DNA of 64,000 nucleotides, from contig JACKIE010000002.1 in assembly GCA_020638635.1 (NCBI GenBank), positions 391,450-455,449 of the forward strand, read 5' to 3'. The stretch is from Planctomycetota bacterium. GTDB taxonomy: Bacteria > Planctomycetota > UBA8742 > UBA2392. The translations under genes were made by a program, and so were the position numbers. The notes beneath the pieces were generated by a model that worked only from the letters and a program-made list of their open reading frames with translations, had not been told where the DNA came from and did no database searches. Position 1 is the stretch's first letter. Every line of letters starts with the position of its first letter. Below are positions 50,079 to 61,640 of the stretch, in pieces.

Positions 50079-51203
50079 TCAGGCCTTCTCCTCAAGCTCG
50101 CGGCGCAGGACGTTGGCGCGGTTGAACCACTTGTCCAGGGGCTCACCGAAGTTCACCGCGATCTCGAGCTCGGTCAGGTACGACTGCATGCGCTGCAGCT
50201 CGCCGATCAGCTCGGGCTTGAGCTCGCGGGTCAGCTCGTTCCACAGCGCGGCGGGCGAGGCCGCCAGCCGCGTCATGCCCAGCAGCGCCGGCCCGGCGAT
50301 ACCCTGGTCGCGCCCGGCGACGGTCAGCATCAGCGCGCTGGAAACCAGCTGCGGCAGCTGGCTGACCAGCGCCACGGCCTGGTCGTGCTCCTGCGCGCTG
50401 AGCAGGGTGACGCGCGCGCCGGTGCTCTCGATCAGCCCGCGCAGCGTGTTCAACTTTTCGACCGGGTCGTGGGGCGTGGGCGTCAGCACCCAGGGGCGGC
50501 CCTCGAACAGGCTTGCGCGGCCGTGCTCATAGCCGCTGGCGGCCGCGCCGGCCATGGGGTGGCCGCCCACGAAGTAAGGGGCGCTGGGGCCGTTGAAGGC
50601 GCGCTCGGCCTCGGCCGTCACGCGGCGCTTGACGCCGCACACGTCGGTGACGGTCGCTTCGGTTGGCGCGTCCTCGGCGACTTGGGGCAGCAACTCGAGC
50701 GTGCGCGACAGGGGCGTGCAGAGGAACACAACGTCGGCCTTGTCCACGGCCGCGGCGCCGTCTTCCGGCGCCGCCAGCAGCTCGAACAGGCCCCCGGCGC
50801 GGGGGGCATCGAGGCGCGCGGGCAGGTCCACGCCGGCCAGCTTGTGCGCGGGCTGGGTGCGCTTGAGGGCGCGGGCGAGAGAGCCGCCGATCAGCCCCAG
50901 TCCGATGATCGCGATGCGCCGGGGTTTCACGCTTGCGCCCGCGGCGCGGGTCGCGGCCCAGCGGCGGCTGTGCTCGAGCACGCCTTGCAGGAACTCGGCG
51001 GCTTCGTCGGGCGCCAGTTCCCCGGTTGCACCTGCGCGCGCGGCCTGCAGCATAGCGTGCTCGCGCTGTTCATCGCGGGCGGGCAGGCCCTGTTCGCGCT
51101 TGGCGGACGCTACCCGAAGGGCCAGCTTCAGGCGACGCTCGAGCAGCAGCAGCAGCTCAGCGTCGATGCGGTCGATGTGCTCGCGCAGCTCCGCGATGTT
51201 CAT
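50079..51203 (-). CDS. tyrA: Bifunctional chorismate mutase / prephenate dehydrogenase
   Basis: 374 aa. Residues 1-85 are an AroQ-type chorismate mutase helix bundle (LREHIDRIDAELLLLLERRLKLALRVASAKREQG). Residues about 94-374 are prephenate dehydrogenase: NAD loop IAIIGLGLIGGSLARAL, VFLCTPLSRTLELLP, TDVCGVKRRV, the catalytic-site GGHPMAGAAASGYEHGRASLFEG and the SAQEHDQAVALVSQLPQLVSSAL helices. It makes 4-hydroxyphenylpyruvate for tyrosine. Its position 69 bp downstream of secDF is probably only operonic convenience. Confidence 0.95.
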   Translation of the reverse strand: MNIAELREHIDRIDAELLLLLERRLKLALRVASAKREQGLPARDEQREHAMLQAARAGATGELAPDEAAEFLQGVLEHSRRWAATRAAGASVKPRRIAIIGLGLIGGSLARALKRTQPAHKLAGVDLPARLDAPRAGGLFELLAAPEDGAAAVDKADVVFLCTPLSRTLELLPQVAEDAPTEATVTDVCGVKRRVTAEAERAFNGPSAPYFVGGHPMAGAAASGYEHGRASLFEGRPWVLTPTPHDPVEKLNTLRGLIESTGARVTLLSAQEHDQAVALVSQLPQLVSSALMLTVAGRDQGIAGPALLGMTRLAASPAALWNELTRELKPELIGELQRMQSYLTELEIAVNFGEPLDKWFNRANVLRRELEEKA

Positions 51204-51271
51204 TGCGCTTCCTTAAACAGATGGGGCGACCCGCACAGGCCGCCCCATCTTAGTGTGAAAGTCGGCGAGGG

Positions 51272-54200
51272 TCAGTCCTTCTTGTCCTCGTCCTTCTTTT
51301 CTTCAGTCTTTTCCTCGGCCTTTTCTTCCGTCTTTTCCTCCGCCTGTTCGGACTCCGACTCCTCTTCCTCAGGTTGTTCGGCTTCGGGCTCATCGGCTGC
51401 GGGCTTTTCGGCCTGCTGTTCTTCCTCGGTCAGGTCCATGAGGCTGGTGCCGCGGCGGTCGAACAGCAGCAGGATAGGCCCGGCGATGTAGATCGAGCTG
51501 AAGGTGCCGACCACGATGCCCGCGGTCATGGCGAAGGCAAAGCCCTTCAGCAGCGGGCCGCCCAGGGCCAGCATGGCCACGGTGGTCAGCGCCGTGGTGC
51601 CCGAGGTCATCACCGTGCGCGAAAGCATCTGGTTGATCGAGGTGTTGATGATCTCCTTCAGCGGGGTCTTGCCGCCCGTGGCCAGGCGGTCGCGCTGCAG
51701 GTTTTCGCGGATGCGGTCGAAGTTGATGATCGTGTCGTTCAGCGAATAGCCGATCACCGTCAGGATCGCGGCCACCACGGTGAGGTCGATCTTGATGTCC
51801 GCCCCCATGAAGTCGGCCAGGCCGATCAGGCCCACCACCACGAAGCTGTCGTGCAGCAGCGCGACCACGGCCGCGAGGCCCCAGGCCACGCTGGCGAAGC
51901 GGATGCGGATGTAGATCACCACCACCACCAGCGCCGCCACGATGGCGAACAACGCGCGCCACTGTGACTCGGCGGCCACGGTGGCGCCGATCGCGCTGCT
52001 GAGCAGGAACCGGCGGCTGATCTCGTTTCCTTCGGGTGTGGCGTTCTTCAACCACTGGGCGATGGCCGTATTGACGGCGCCCTCCACGCGACTGAAGTTC
52101 GCCGGGTCTTCCGGGTCGGGACTGAAGGTCATGGCACCGCTGCTGCTGATGTCGAATTCGTTGGTCATCTCGGCATCAGGGTTGACCGGCTTGATTTCGA
52201 GGATCTCGCCGGCCAGGGGCCCGTCCTTCACTGCCCGTACCGTTTCAGTGAAGTCCTTGACCGCGACTTTCCCGAGCAGCACCACGTGAATGCTGAGCTT
52301 GGCCTGGGTGGCGAAGTACTCGATCTTCGGATCGCCGTCCGGGTCCACGGTCTGCGAGTCGTTCAGGAAGTTCTTGCGTACCGCGTCTTCAAACTCTTGG
52401 CGCTTCCTGGCCAGGTCGGCCTCGTCGGTGACCGCCACGTTTGTCAGGTTCAGGGTGTAGGTCTGACGGTCTCCGGCCGCGTTGGACGTAAAATCGCCGA
52501 CGACGTCATTGTCGGTTGCCGCCAGCGTGCCGAACCACCTGGCGCGGTTGGCCCTTGGGGCGTTGACGTCGCCCTTCCATGCGCGATCCTTGGCCAGCCA
52601 GAGCTGGTCGTAGTCCTCGGGATTCTCCTCCCGGAACTTGTCGGGATTCTTGAGCATCATCTTGATGACGGCCCGCAGGGTAACCTGCTTGACGTCGGTG
52701 GTGCGGGCGGTCCAGCCTTCCTGCACCATCTGCTCGGCGTACACTTTCTCCAGTTCGCCGCGCAGCATGCGGGTGACTTCCTCGGGATCTTCGCTTTCCC
52801 ACTCGGTGCGCATGGGGAACCGGAAGTCGAAACGATCGGCCTTGCCGGCTTCCAGGTCGCTGCCGAGGCGGAACACGGGCTGGATCTCGACGTCCTTGGC
52901 CCAATCGTGCTTCGCCTCGCCGCTGGATTCATCGACCAGCAGCGCAGCAATCTCGTCGCGCTCGTACCCCTGCTTCATCTGGATACGGAACGTGTGGCCG
53001 CCGCGGAACTCGATGCCCAGGACCTCACTGCCGTGCAGAACCATGAAGCTGCCGCCGGAAACCACCAGCACGACCGCCGCGATGGCACCGGGACCCATCC
53101 ACTTGAGCCAGTTGATCTTGCGGTCGCGGGCGAACTTGAGCCCCGCCATGTTGAACTGGGCGTCGCGCTTGACGTTCAGGATGCCCATAACCATGGCCTT
53201 GTAGGCAGCCAGGGCGGTGTACAGGGTCGCCACGATGCCGATTGCCAGGGTCAGCGCGAAGCCCTGGATCGGGCCGGAGCCGACCTTGAACAGGATCAGC
53301 GCCGTGAGCAGCGTGGTAACGTTGCTGTCCACGATGGCCGACAACGCGTTGCGGAAGCCTTCTTCAGCGGCGCCGCGCATGTTCTGGTTGCGTTCTCGTT
53401 CTTCGCGTATTCGTTCGTTGATCAGGATGTTGGCGTCGATCGCCATGCCGATCGTCAGCACGATGCCCGCGATACCCGGCATGGTCAGGGTGCCCAGGCC
53501 CGCCGCCATGGCGCCCATCACCAGGATCACCACCATGATCAGGTTGAAGATCGTCAGCAGGCCCAGGCCGCGATAGACCAGAAGCGCGACGATGAACACG
53601 GCGATCGCGCCGATCAGCAGCGACCACAAGCCGCGTTTCACGGCCTCGGCGCCTTCGCTGGGGCCGACGCTCTCCTCGCCTTCGAGCTGAAGTTTTACGT
53701 TCAGCGAGCCCGACTTCAGCACGTTGATGATGTCGTTGCGTTCCTGGGTGCTGAAGTTGCCGCTCAACTGCACCGAGCCGCTGATGGTGTCCTCGATGCT
53801 GTAGGCGCTGTACACCTTCTCGTCGATGATGATCGCCAGGAGCCGCGGGTCTTCACCGCCCGCGGCGGCCTTCTTGTGCTTGCTGGTCAGGGCCTCGAAC
53901 CGGGCCACCGCTGTTCCCTTGAGGTCGAAGCTGACGGCCATGCGGCCCTGCTGGTCGGTGGTGGGCTGGATGTTGTCGAGGTTGCGTCCGCTGATGTCGT
54001 AGTCGTCAATCACCTGCACGGGCACGTACTTGCGGCCATTGAGTTCCTTGACCAGGGCGCTGGAGACTTCGTCGCGGGCGAGTTCGAGCCACTTGTACTT
54101 GTAACCTTCATCCTTGGGGTATTCGTTGACGTTGAGGCGGGCGAAGTCGCCTTCTTCCGGAGCCAGCACGCGCATTTCCAGCTTGCCGGTGGTTTCCAGC

Positions 54201-54922
54201 AGCTGTTTGTAGCGCGCCGTTTCAGCGGGCGTGCTGAACTCGGGCAGCTTGACCTCGATGCGGTTCTCGCCCAGGGGCGCGATGTTGAGCTCGGTGATGC
54301 CGGTGGTCCCGAGGCGGCGGTTCAGCGTCTCGATGGTGGGACCCACCAGGTTCTTGTCTTCCTTGCGCTGCTTGGCCGCGTTCCAGGTTTCGTAGTAGCG
54401 TCGCAGGGCGTCGGCGCGGCCTTCGTCGAACAGGCCGGCCACGTTGGCCAGCAGCTGGAAGTCTTCGGTGGTCCAGATGTCAACGGCCAGCGCTTCACCC
54501 TGGATCACGTTGCCGAACTTGTCGCGCGCCTCAGGTGAGAGGCGGTCGAGGTTGTCCTTCAGGGGCTCGAGCAGTTCGCGGATCTTGGCCTCGGCCTCGT
54601 CCATGTCCTGCTGGATCAGGACGTAACGCAGCGAGCTGCCGCCCTTGAGGTCCTGGCCCAGGTTCCACTTGTAGTCGTGCAGGGGCCAGCGGAAGCGCGA
54701 ACCGACGGTGAGCACGTTGTCGTCGTTGCGGTCGCGCAGCTTGAAATCGATGTCGCTGCCCTCGAACTCGTCTTTGTCAACGACGCCGTTGTCGTTTTTG
54801 TCGTAGAGGCCCAGGAATTCCTCGTCGATTTCGGCCGGGTTGGGGGCCGGCTTGGGAATCGCGAGGTAGATGCCCAGCACCAGGAAGATGATCGGATGCC
54901 AACGTTTGATGAAGTCCCACAT
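51272..54922 (-). CDS. secDF: Fused protein-export membrane protein SecD-SecF with EF-hand insert and acidic tail
   Basis: 1216 aa from ATG 54922. TM1 (residues 10-22) is followed at once by DKNDNGVVDKDE (41-52), a perfect EF-hand calcium loop, and a degenerate second loop at 64-75. The SecD part has DLKGGSSLRYVL, the periplasmic P1 domain and six helices with GMAIDANILINERIREE. The SecF part has LGIEFRGGHTFRI, a large periplasmic domain and helices with HDSFVVVGL and GYSLNDTIINFDRIREN, the proton-relay residues. The C-terminal 50 residues are almost all E/K/D. SecDF pulls proteins out of the SecYEG channel using the proton motive force. Fusion is known in several phyla; the EF-hand at this position is unusual. 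Confidence 0.95.
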   Translation of the reverse strand: MWDFIKRWHPIIFLVLGIYLAIPKPAPNPAEIDEEFLGLYDKNDNGVVDKDEFEGSDIDFKLRDRNDDNVLTVGSRFRWPLHDYKWNLGQDLKGGSSLRYVLIQQDMDEAEAKIRELLEPLKDNLDRLSPEARDKFGNVIQGEALAVDIWTTEDFQLLANVAGLFDEGRADALRRYYETWNAAKQRKEDKNLVGPTIETLNRRLGTTGITELNIAPLGENRIEVKLPEFSTPAETARYKQLLETTGKLEMRVLAPEEGDFARLNVNEYPKDEGYKYKWLELARDEVSSALVKELNGRKYVPVQVIDDYDISGRNLDNIQPTTDQQGRMAVSFDLKGTAVARFEALTSKHKKAAAGGEDPRLLAIIIDEKVYSAYSIEDTISGSVQLSGNFSTQERNDIINVLKSGSLNVKLQLEGEESVGPSEGAEAVKRGLWSLLIGAIAVFIVALLVYRGLGLLTIFNLIMVVILVMGAMAAGLGTLTMPGIAGIVLTIGMAIDANILINERIREERERNQNMRGAAEEGFRNALSAIVDSNVTTLLTALILFKVGSGPIQGFALTLAIGIVATLYTALAAYKAMVMGILNVKRDAQFNMAGLKFARDRKINWLKWMGPGAIAAVVLVVSGGSFMVLHGSEVLGIEFRGGHTFRIQMKQGYERDEIAALLVDESSGEAKHDWAKDVEIQPVFRLGSDLEAGKADRFDFRFPMRTEWESEDPEEVTRMLRGELEKVYAEQMVQEGWTARTTDVKQVTLRAVIKMMLKNPDKFREENPEDYDQLWLAKDRAWKGDVNAPRANRARWFGTLAATDNDVVGDFTSNAAGDRQTYTLNLTNVAVTDEADLARKRQEFEDAVRKNFLNDSQTVDPDGDPKIEYFATQAKLSIHVVLLGKVAVKDFTETVRAVKDGPLAGEILEIKPVNPDAEMTNEFDISSSGAMTFSPDPEDPANFSRVEGAVNTAIAQWLKNATPEGNEISRRFLLSSAIGATVAAESQWRALFAIVAALVVVVIYIRIRFASVAWGLAAVVALLHDSFVVVGLIGLADFMGADIKIDLTVVAAILTVIGYSLNDTIINFDRIRENLQRDRLATGGKTPLKEIINTSINQMLSRTVMTSGTTALTTVAMLALGGPLLKGFAFAMTAGIVVGTFSSIYIAGPILLLFDRRGTSLMDLTEEEQQAEKPAADEPEAEQPEEEESESEQAEEKTEEKAEEKTEEKKDEDKKD

Positions 54923-55022
54923 GGTTGAGTCCCGGTCAGTCGCACGGCGTTTGCGCGTGCGGGTCAGTGTCAATTCGGTCTGGAAACGGAAAGGACACGC
55001 GGACAGGGCCGCGCGCCGGATT

Positions 55023-55505
55023 CTAGAAGCCCAGCGGTGGGGCCCTGGCAGAGTGTGTCAGGCCTGGAGTGAACGGAAGCCGCAGCCGGGGTGGCTGCCA
55101 GAGTGCTTCGTGCCGCGGAGGCGGCAGGTCCAGCTTCAGCAGGGCGCCGGGCAGGGCCGTCAGGGATTGATACTCGCACCGTTCGCCGAAGCCACCGTGA
55201 TCGTCACAGAACACCGGCGCGCTGAACCTGAACATCGCGGGCGCCACGGCCTGCAGCAGCGGCGCGTTGCCGATCAACTCAAGGGAGCGTTGTCCATCGT
55301 CAAGGTCTTGGCGCAGCTCCGTGGCGTCGGACATACCCAGCAGCCGCAGGGCCATGCGGGTGTGCTGCACGGGGTCCATTACGCGCAGGGCGTTGAGGCT
55401 GTCGCCCAGGCGGTGAATCAACTGCAGACGCGGCAGGTTCGCGTAACTGGCCAGCGCCGCGATCAGCAGCGTGGCGACAACGGATTTGCGGTACCAGCCG
55501 GGCAC
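55023..55505 (-). CDS. Signal-anchored hypothetical protein, 160 aa
   Basis: GTG start at 55505 with AAGGAAG 5 bases upstream. A short hydrophobic N-terminus (VVATLLIAALASYANL) is a signal peptide or anchor. The rest is a small soluble domain of helices with two cysteines (FCDDHGGFGERCEYQ, about residue 99-113) that could form a disulfide outside the membrane. The C-terminus is proline-rich. It lies between yajC and secDF with 10-bp and 100-bp gaps, so it is in the translocase operon; a role near SecDF-YajC is possible but unproven. Confidence 0.7.
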   Translation of the reverse strand: MPGWYRKSVVATLLIAALASYANLPRLQLIHRLGDSLNALRVMDPVQHTRMALRLLGMSDATELRQDLDDGQRSLELIGNAPLLQAVAPAMFRFSAPVFCDDHGGFGERCEYQSLTALPGALLKLDLPPPRHEALWQPPRLRLPFTPGLTHSARAPPLGF

Positions 55506-55515
55506 TCAGTCTTCC

Positions 55516-55893
55516 TTAGTCTTCCTTGACGCTCGACTTCTTTTCCTCGAACACCTTGGCGATGGCGAGCAGACTGTAGATCGCGAACACCCTCTTGTCT
55601 TCATCGATCAGCAGCTTGGCCTCGTTGGCTTCTTTGTCGATTTTCTCTATTCGCGCGATCAGCCCGCTGTTGAGCATCACGCGGGTGCCCTTGTCCAGGT
55701 TTTCGACCATCTTGCGATGCTCGGACTCCTGGCGCTTCTGGCTGCGGCGCATGAAGAACATGACGACGATCAGCACCAGGAAAACCAGAATGATCGGCGC
55801 CATGCCCTCCAGCGGGTTGCCCGCCGGCGCATCTGGAACAGTGGATGGCGCGTCAACCTGGGCCAAGGATGTCATTGCAAAGAGGTTTGTCAC
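55516..55893 (-). CDS. yajC: Preprotein translocase accessory subunit YajC
   Basis: 125 aa from a GTG at 55893 (GAGAG upstream); an ATG at 55875 is the alternative. The single membrane helix MAPIILVFLVLIVVMFFMRR and the following QKRQESEHRKMVENLDKGTRVMLNSGLIARIEKID are the YajC signature, ending with DEDKRVFAIYSLLAIAKV. Upstream of the helix is a short Asp/Pro-rich segment (AQVDAPSTVPDAPAG). YajC joins SecDF in the holotranslocon. It is separated from infB by the GxxExxY cassette, whose repeat begins 22 bp upstream of the start. Confidence 0.93.
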   Translation of the reverse strand: MTNLFAMTSLAQVDAPSTVPDAPAGNPLEGMAPIILVFLVLIVVMFFMRRSQKRQESEHRKMVENLDKGTRVMLNSGLIARIEKIDKEANEAKLLIDEDKRVFAIYSLLAIAKVFEEKKSSVKED

Positions 55894-55914
55894 AGCGTCT
55901 CTCGATACTCGGTT

Positions 55915-55941
55915 AGCCGCAAAAACGCAAAAGCGCAAAAA
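55915..55941 (+). repeat. Left inverted repeat of GxxExxY cassette (27 bp, perfect)
   Basis: An iterated CGCAAAAACGCAAAAGCGC tract. It pairs with 56362-56388 as an exact 27-bp inverse complement. It lies 1 bp from the stop of the GxxExxY gene inside and 22 bp from the yajC start outside. Confidence 0.95.
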
Positions 55942-55942
55942 C

Positions 55943-56353
55943 TCAGATGCCTGCAATGATGCGTCGAATAGCGTTCTTATCGTTCATGGCCGGATCGTGA
56001 AAGTTCAGCATCAGGCCCAGAGGTTCCTTTACAATGCGCACGTACGAGCGTGCAATTGCCAACTCCAGTTCGGAAACAACAGCCTTCGCCTTCAACTCCA
56101 CTACCAGTCGGCCTTCCACGAAAAGGTCAATCACACCACTTCCGATCGGTCTGTCTTTGTACTGCAAGTGAACCGACTTCTGACGTTCGTATTTCAAGCC
56201 ACGTACATCGAGCTCAATACAGAGAGCTTCTTCGTAATGCTTCTCTAGAAGTCCTGGTCCCAGGTTCTTGTGCACCTCAATGGCCGCTCCGATGACAATG
56301 TGAACGATCTTCTCAATCTCCTCATCAGTCTTCGTGAACGGCTTGCCACTCAT
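55943..56353 (-). CDS. GxxExxY family protein (PD-(D/E)XK-like)
   Basis: 136 aa. VHKNLGPGLLEKHYEEAL matches the family word GxGxxExxY, RQKSVHLQYKDRPIGSGVIDLFVEGRLVVELKA gives the Asp and the ExK-like pair of a PD-(D/E)XK nuclease core (D at about 76, E-L-K at about 87), and the C-terminus ends MLNFHDPAMNDKNAIRRIIAG. The family is abundant in environmental bacteria, lacks a confirmed activity, and is often found as isolated single genes. Here it is a lone gene between perfect inverted repeats in the infB-yajC gap. The same design is seen for the four-helix gene at 2376. A nuclease or repair function is only inferred. Confidence 0.92.
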   Translation of the reverse strand: MSGKPFTKTDEEIEKIVHIVIGAAIEVHKNLGPGLLEKHYEEALCIELDVRGLKYERQKSVHLQYKDRPIGSGVIDLFVEGRLVVELKAKAVVSELELAIARSYVRIVKEPLGLMLNFHDPAMNDKNAIRRIIAGI

Positions 56354-56361
56354 GTCTTCAC

Positions 56362-56388
56362 TTTTTGCGCTTTTGCGTTTTTGCGGCT
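56362..56388 (+). repeat. Right inverted repeat of GxxExxY cassette (27 bp, perfect)
   Basis: Exact inverse complement of 55915-55941. It lies 8 bp before the start of the GxxExxY gene and 9 bp from the infB stop. Confidence 0.95.
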
Positions 56389-56397
56389 GACATCAGC

Positions 56398-59139
<2,742 letters not shown>

Positions 59140-59210
59140 ATGGCGTGAAATCCTTCCTCAAGCCTCCGTGCTTCCGTCAGCGCGCCGGGCATCCGCCCCA
59201 TGCCCGCGCG

Positions 59211-60608
59211 TTACGAAGTTCTGCCCTGGCCGCCCGGTTCCATCGATTCGCGTACAGGCGCCTGCGCAGCATACTCCGCGGCGCGCGAAAAGGGATCGAC
59301 CGGGCCGGCTGGTTTGGCCGGCGCCTTCTGCTCACCCTCGGCCGGAGCCTCCTCTTCTTCGGGCTCCTGTCCGGGCTCGACGAAGGTGTTGTCGGCGCGG
59401 CGCTGGGCGCCGTCCGCGTGCACCACGTCGGTGATTTCTTCCGGCGGCTCCGGGTTCTCCGTGCAGTGCTGGATGATCTGGGCCGCGATGTCGATGGTGA
59501 TGCCCGGCACTTTCATCAGCGCCTCGGGGCCGGCCGCCAGGATGTCCTGGAAGCTGTCGAAACCCGAGTTGAACAGCGACTCCGCCAGCAGGTCGTCCAC
59601 CAGCGGGATGAGCTGGAACTTCTCGAGAGTGCGCTTGCGCCAGTCCTGCTCCTGCGTCACGGTCACGATGTCGAGGTCCCACTTGCACAGGCGCGCCGCA
59701 AGACGCACGTTCTGGCCGCGCTTGCCGATGCTGAGGGACAGCTGGTCGTCCGGCACCACCACGCGGGCGCGGCGGTTGTCGTAGTCCAGGGTGATGCTGT
59801 CAACGCGCGCGGGTTTCAGCGCGTTGGTGATCAGGATCTCCGCCGACTCGTTCCAGCGGATGATGTCGATCTTCTCGTTGTTCAGCTCGTCGATGATGCC
59901 CTTGATGCGCGAGCCGCGCACGCCCACGCACGCGCCCACCGCGTCCACCTTGGGGTCGTAGCTGGCGACCGCGACCTTGCTGCGGAAGCCGGGCTCGCGC
60001 ACGATCGCCTTGATCTCGATGATGCGCTCAGCCACTTCCGGCACTTCAAGGTCGAACAGCTTCTTCACGAACTCGGGGTGGGTGCGGCTCAGGATGATCT
60101 TCACCTTCTGGCCCTGCTTGCGCACGTCCAGGATCAGGCCGCGCACGCGCTCACCGACCTGGTAGCTTTCGGTCGGCACCTGTTCCTTGCGCGGGAAGAA
60201 GCACTCCGCGTCGCCCAGGTTCACCAGGTAGTTGGGGCCTTCCATGCGCTGGATGGTGCCGCTGCGGATTTCGCGCTTCAGGCCGATGTACTTTTCGAAA
60301 ATGTTGTCGCGCTCGGCTTCGCGGTTCTTCTGCACGAAGATCTGCTTGAAGGTCTGGGCGGCGATGCGGCCCATGTCATCGAGCTTGACGTCGAAGGTGT
60401 TGCCGTCGAGGTCGGTTTCTTTGGCGATGATCTTGCCGTTGTTGGGGTCAACGCTGACCACCAGGGTGTCGGGGTTTTCGACACGTTTGCGCAGGGCCAC
60501 GATCATGGCCTGCTCGATCGCCTGCAGGACTTCGGACTTCTCAATCCCCTTGTCCCGGGCGATCATCTCGACGAAACGCAGAAGTTCCGCGCCGTTTACT
60601 CCGTCCAT
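59211..60608 (-). CDS. nusA: Transcription termination/antitermination factor NusA
   Basis: 465 aa with AGGTGA upstream. The NusA N-terminal RNA-polymerase-binding domain (LLRFVEMIARDKGIEKSEVLQAIEQAM) is followed by an S1 domain (about 130-200, SGTIQRMEGPNYLVNLGDAE). Two KH domains follow, with VGACVGVRGSRIKGIIDELNNEKID and LSLSIGKRGQNVRLAARL, then a C-terminal helix-hairpin region (FQDILAAGPEALMKVPGI) and a Glu/Pro/Ala-rich tail. It governs pausing, termination and antitermination. The usual upstream gene rimP is absent from this position. Confidence 0.97.
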   Translation of the reverse strand: MDGVNGAELLRFVEMIARDKGIEKSEVLQAIEQAMIVALRKRVENPDTLVVSVDPNNGKIIAKETDLDGNTFDVKLDDMGRIAAQTFKQIFVQKNREAERDNIFEKYIGLKREIRSGTIQRMEGPNYLVNLGDAECFFPRKEQVPTESYQVGERVRGLILDVRKQGQKVKIILSRTHPEFVKKLFDLEVPEVAERIIEIKAIVREPGFRSKVAVASYDPKVDAVGACVGVRGSRIKGIIDELNNEKIDIIRWNESAEILITNALKPARVDSITLDYDNRRARVVVPDDQLSLSIGKRGQNVRLAARLCKWDLDIVTVTQEQDWRKRTLEKFQLIPLVDDLLAESLFNSGFDSFQDILAAGPEALMKVPGITIDIAAQIIQHCTENPEPPEEITDVVHADGAQRRADNTFVEPGQEPEEEEAPAEGEQKAPAKPAGPVDPFSRAAEYAAQAPVRESMEPGGQGRTS

Positions 60609-60692
60609 CTCAATTCACCTGCTCATGCGAATAAAAAAGGAGCCAGCCCTACGGCCGCTCCGGGTCGATACTGCCCTGAAACGTTGGCAAGA

Positions 60693-60720
60693 AGTGTATG
60701 GAGGCAAGGTGCCGTGTCAA
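60693..60720 (-). promoter_or_regulatory. Sigma-70-like promoter for the nusA-infB-yajC-secDF series
   Basis: On the minus strand a perfect -35 TTGACA (60720-60715) is followed after 16 bp by TACACT (60698-60693), about 85 bp before the nusA ATG. A GC-rich palindrome, GGAGC...GCTCC near 60640-60662, lies in the leader. Confidence 0.6.
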
Positions 60721-60820
60721 GCCGGAGACAGCTCAATAAGGCGTGTGAAATTCAGGCGTTAGGGGCAGAAAGCAGCGCGGGCGACCCGCCCGCACTGCGG
60801 ACCGGAGGTCCGCGTTCCAG

Positions 60821-61066
60821 CTATGCGCCCCAGTCGCCGTTCCAGAAATCCTTGTCGGATACGCCGTCCTCCGCGCGAAGTCGCCAGGCCTTTCGGAGCC
60901 GGACAACGTACCCGGCTTTGACCATGTTTTTGTGCACTGGGATCGACTGGTTCAGCCCACGGTACCGCCAGTTGTGATGGGAACCGTTGATGGAGCCCTC
61001 TTCAGCACCGCCCCTTAGCAGGGCCCGTCGAAGCATCGCGTAGCGGATTGGACTGTTTCCGGCCAT
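60821..61066 (-). CDS. HicA-like toxin
   Basis: 81 aa. LLRGGAEEGSINGSHHNWRYRGLNQSIPVHKNMVKAGYVVRLRKAWRL follows, in blocks, the HicA fold of a small double-stranded RNA-binding domain with the catalytic His in GSHH (about residue 30). HicA toxins cleave mRNA. The C-terminal tail after residue 63 (DGVSDKDFWNGDWGA) is not typical. The gene lies 89 bp downstream of a HicB-like gene on the same strand. No ribosome site is clear. Intact length argues for function but it is not certain. Confidence 0.72.
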   Translation of the reverse strand: MAGNSPIRYAMLRRALLRGGAEEGSINGSHHNWRYRGLNQSIPVHKNMVKAGYVVRLRKAWRLRAEDGVSDKDFWNGDWGA

Positions 61067-61155
61067 TCACAAAAGTATGCACCAGCAAGCGACACCAACC
61101 AGCGCAGCCATCAAAAGTTTGCTGACAAAAGGGACTGTGAACGACGTGGAACGTT

Positions 61156-61545
61156 TCAGGCCGCCAGAGAGGTGTGCTGCCCGATCTCGAACTGGGCCTC
61201 TGCCCTTGGCTGACCGGCCGGAATCAGCTCCACAAGGCGCACCACACCGTACCCAAGCACGGAAGGATCAACCGGCTGGCGTCCCGCCAGACGCGCGTAA
61301 GTTCGCTCGTCTTCGTCGGTCGCCTCAGTCAGCATTTCGCCGCCTTCCTCCGAAGTGTACTTGTAAAGCGCGTTCAGGTTGACGATCAGGTCCTGCAAGG
61401 CTTCCTGCTGCGTTGCGCCCAGTCCGGTGGCGCCGGCGTCGATACATTCAGCCTCAAACTCGCCGTCGTCCGAGTTAAAGCGCAGGATGTACCGAAGTGA
61501 CAGGTGCACCTTTATCTTGAACCCCTTCACCTGTTTCGTCGCCAT
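61156..61545 (-). CDS. HicB-like antitoxin
   Basis: 129 aa with GGAGC 7 bases before the ATG. ILRFNSDDGEFEAECIDAGATGLGATQQEALQDLIVNLNALYKYTSEE has the degraded RNase-H-like HicB pattern, in which the antitoxin folds like a nuclease without its active site. A C-terminal DNA-binding helix-turn-helix is not obvious; the end is instead a VRLVELIPAGQPRAEAQFEIG strand-rich region. Order hicB-hicA is less common than hicA-hicB but known. It sits between nusA and a lipoprotein gene. Confidence 0.68.
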   Translation of the reverse strand: MATKQVKGFKIKVHLSLRYILRFNSDDGEFEAECIDAGATGLGATQQEALQDLIVNLNALYKYTSEEGGEMLTEATDEDERTYARLAGRQPVDPSVLGYGVVRLVELIPAGQPRAEAQFEIGQHTSLAA

Positions 61546-61640
61546 GAGCTTGCTCCAGTAGCTCTTATACTACCCTTCGCGACCGACCTTCAACCACTGG
61601 TAAACGCAATGCTTGTGATCGCTGCGCGGGTACAGGTCTG

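Noticed and set aside
52286..54538. 750-codon plus-strand frame opposite secDF
   Set aside because: It mirrors the third-base GC bias of secDF; the translation is low-complexity (H/Q/V/G-rich) with no motif, while the other strand encodes a complete SecDF.
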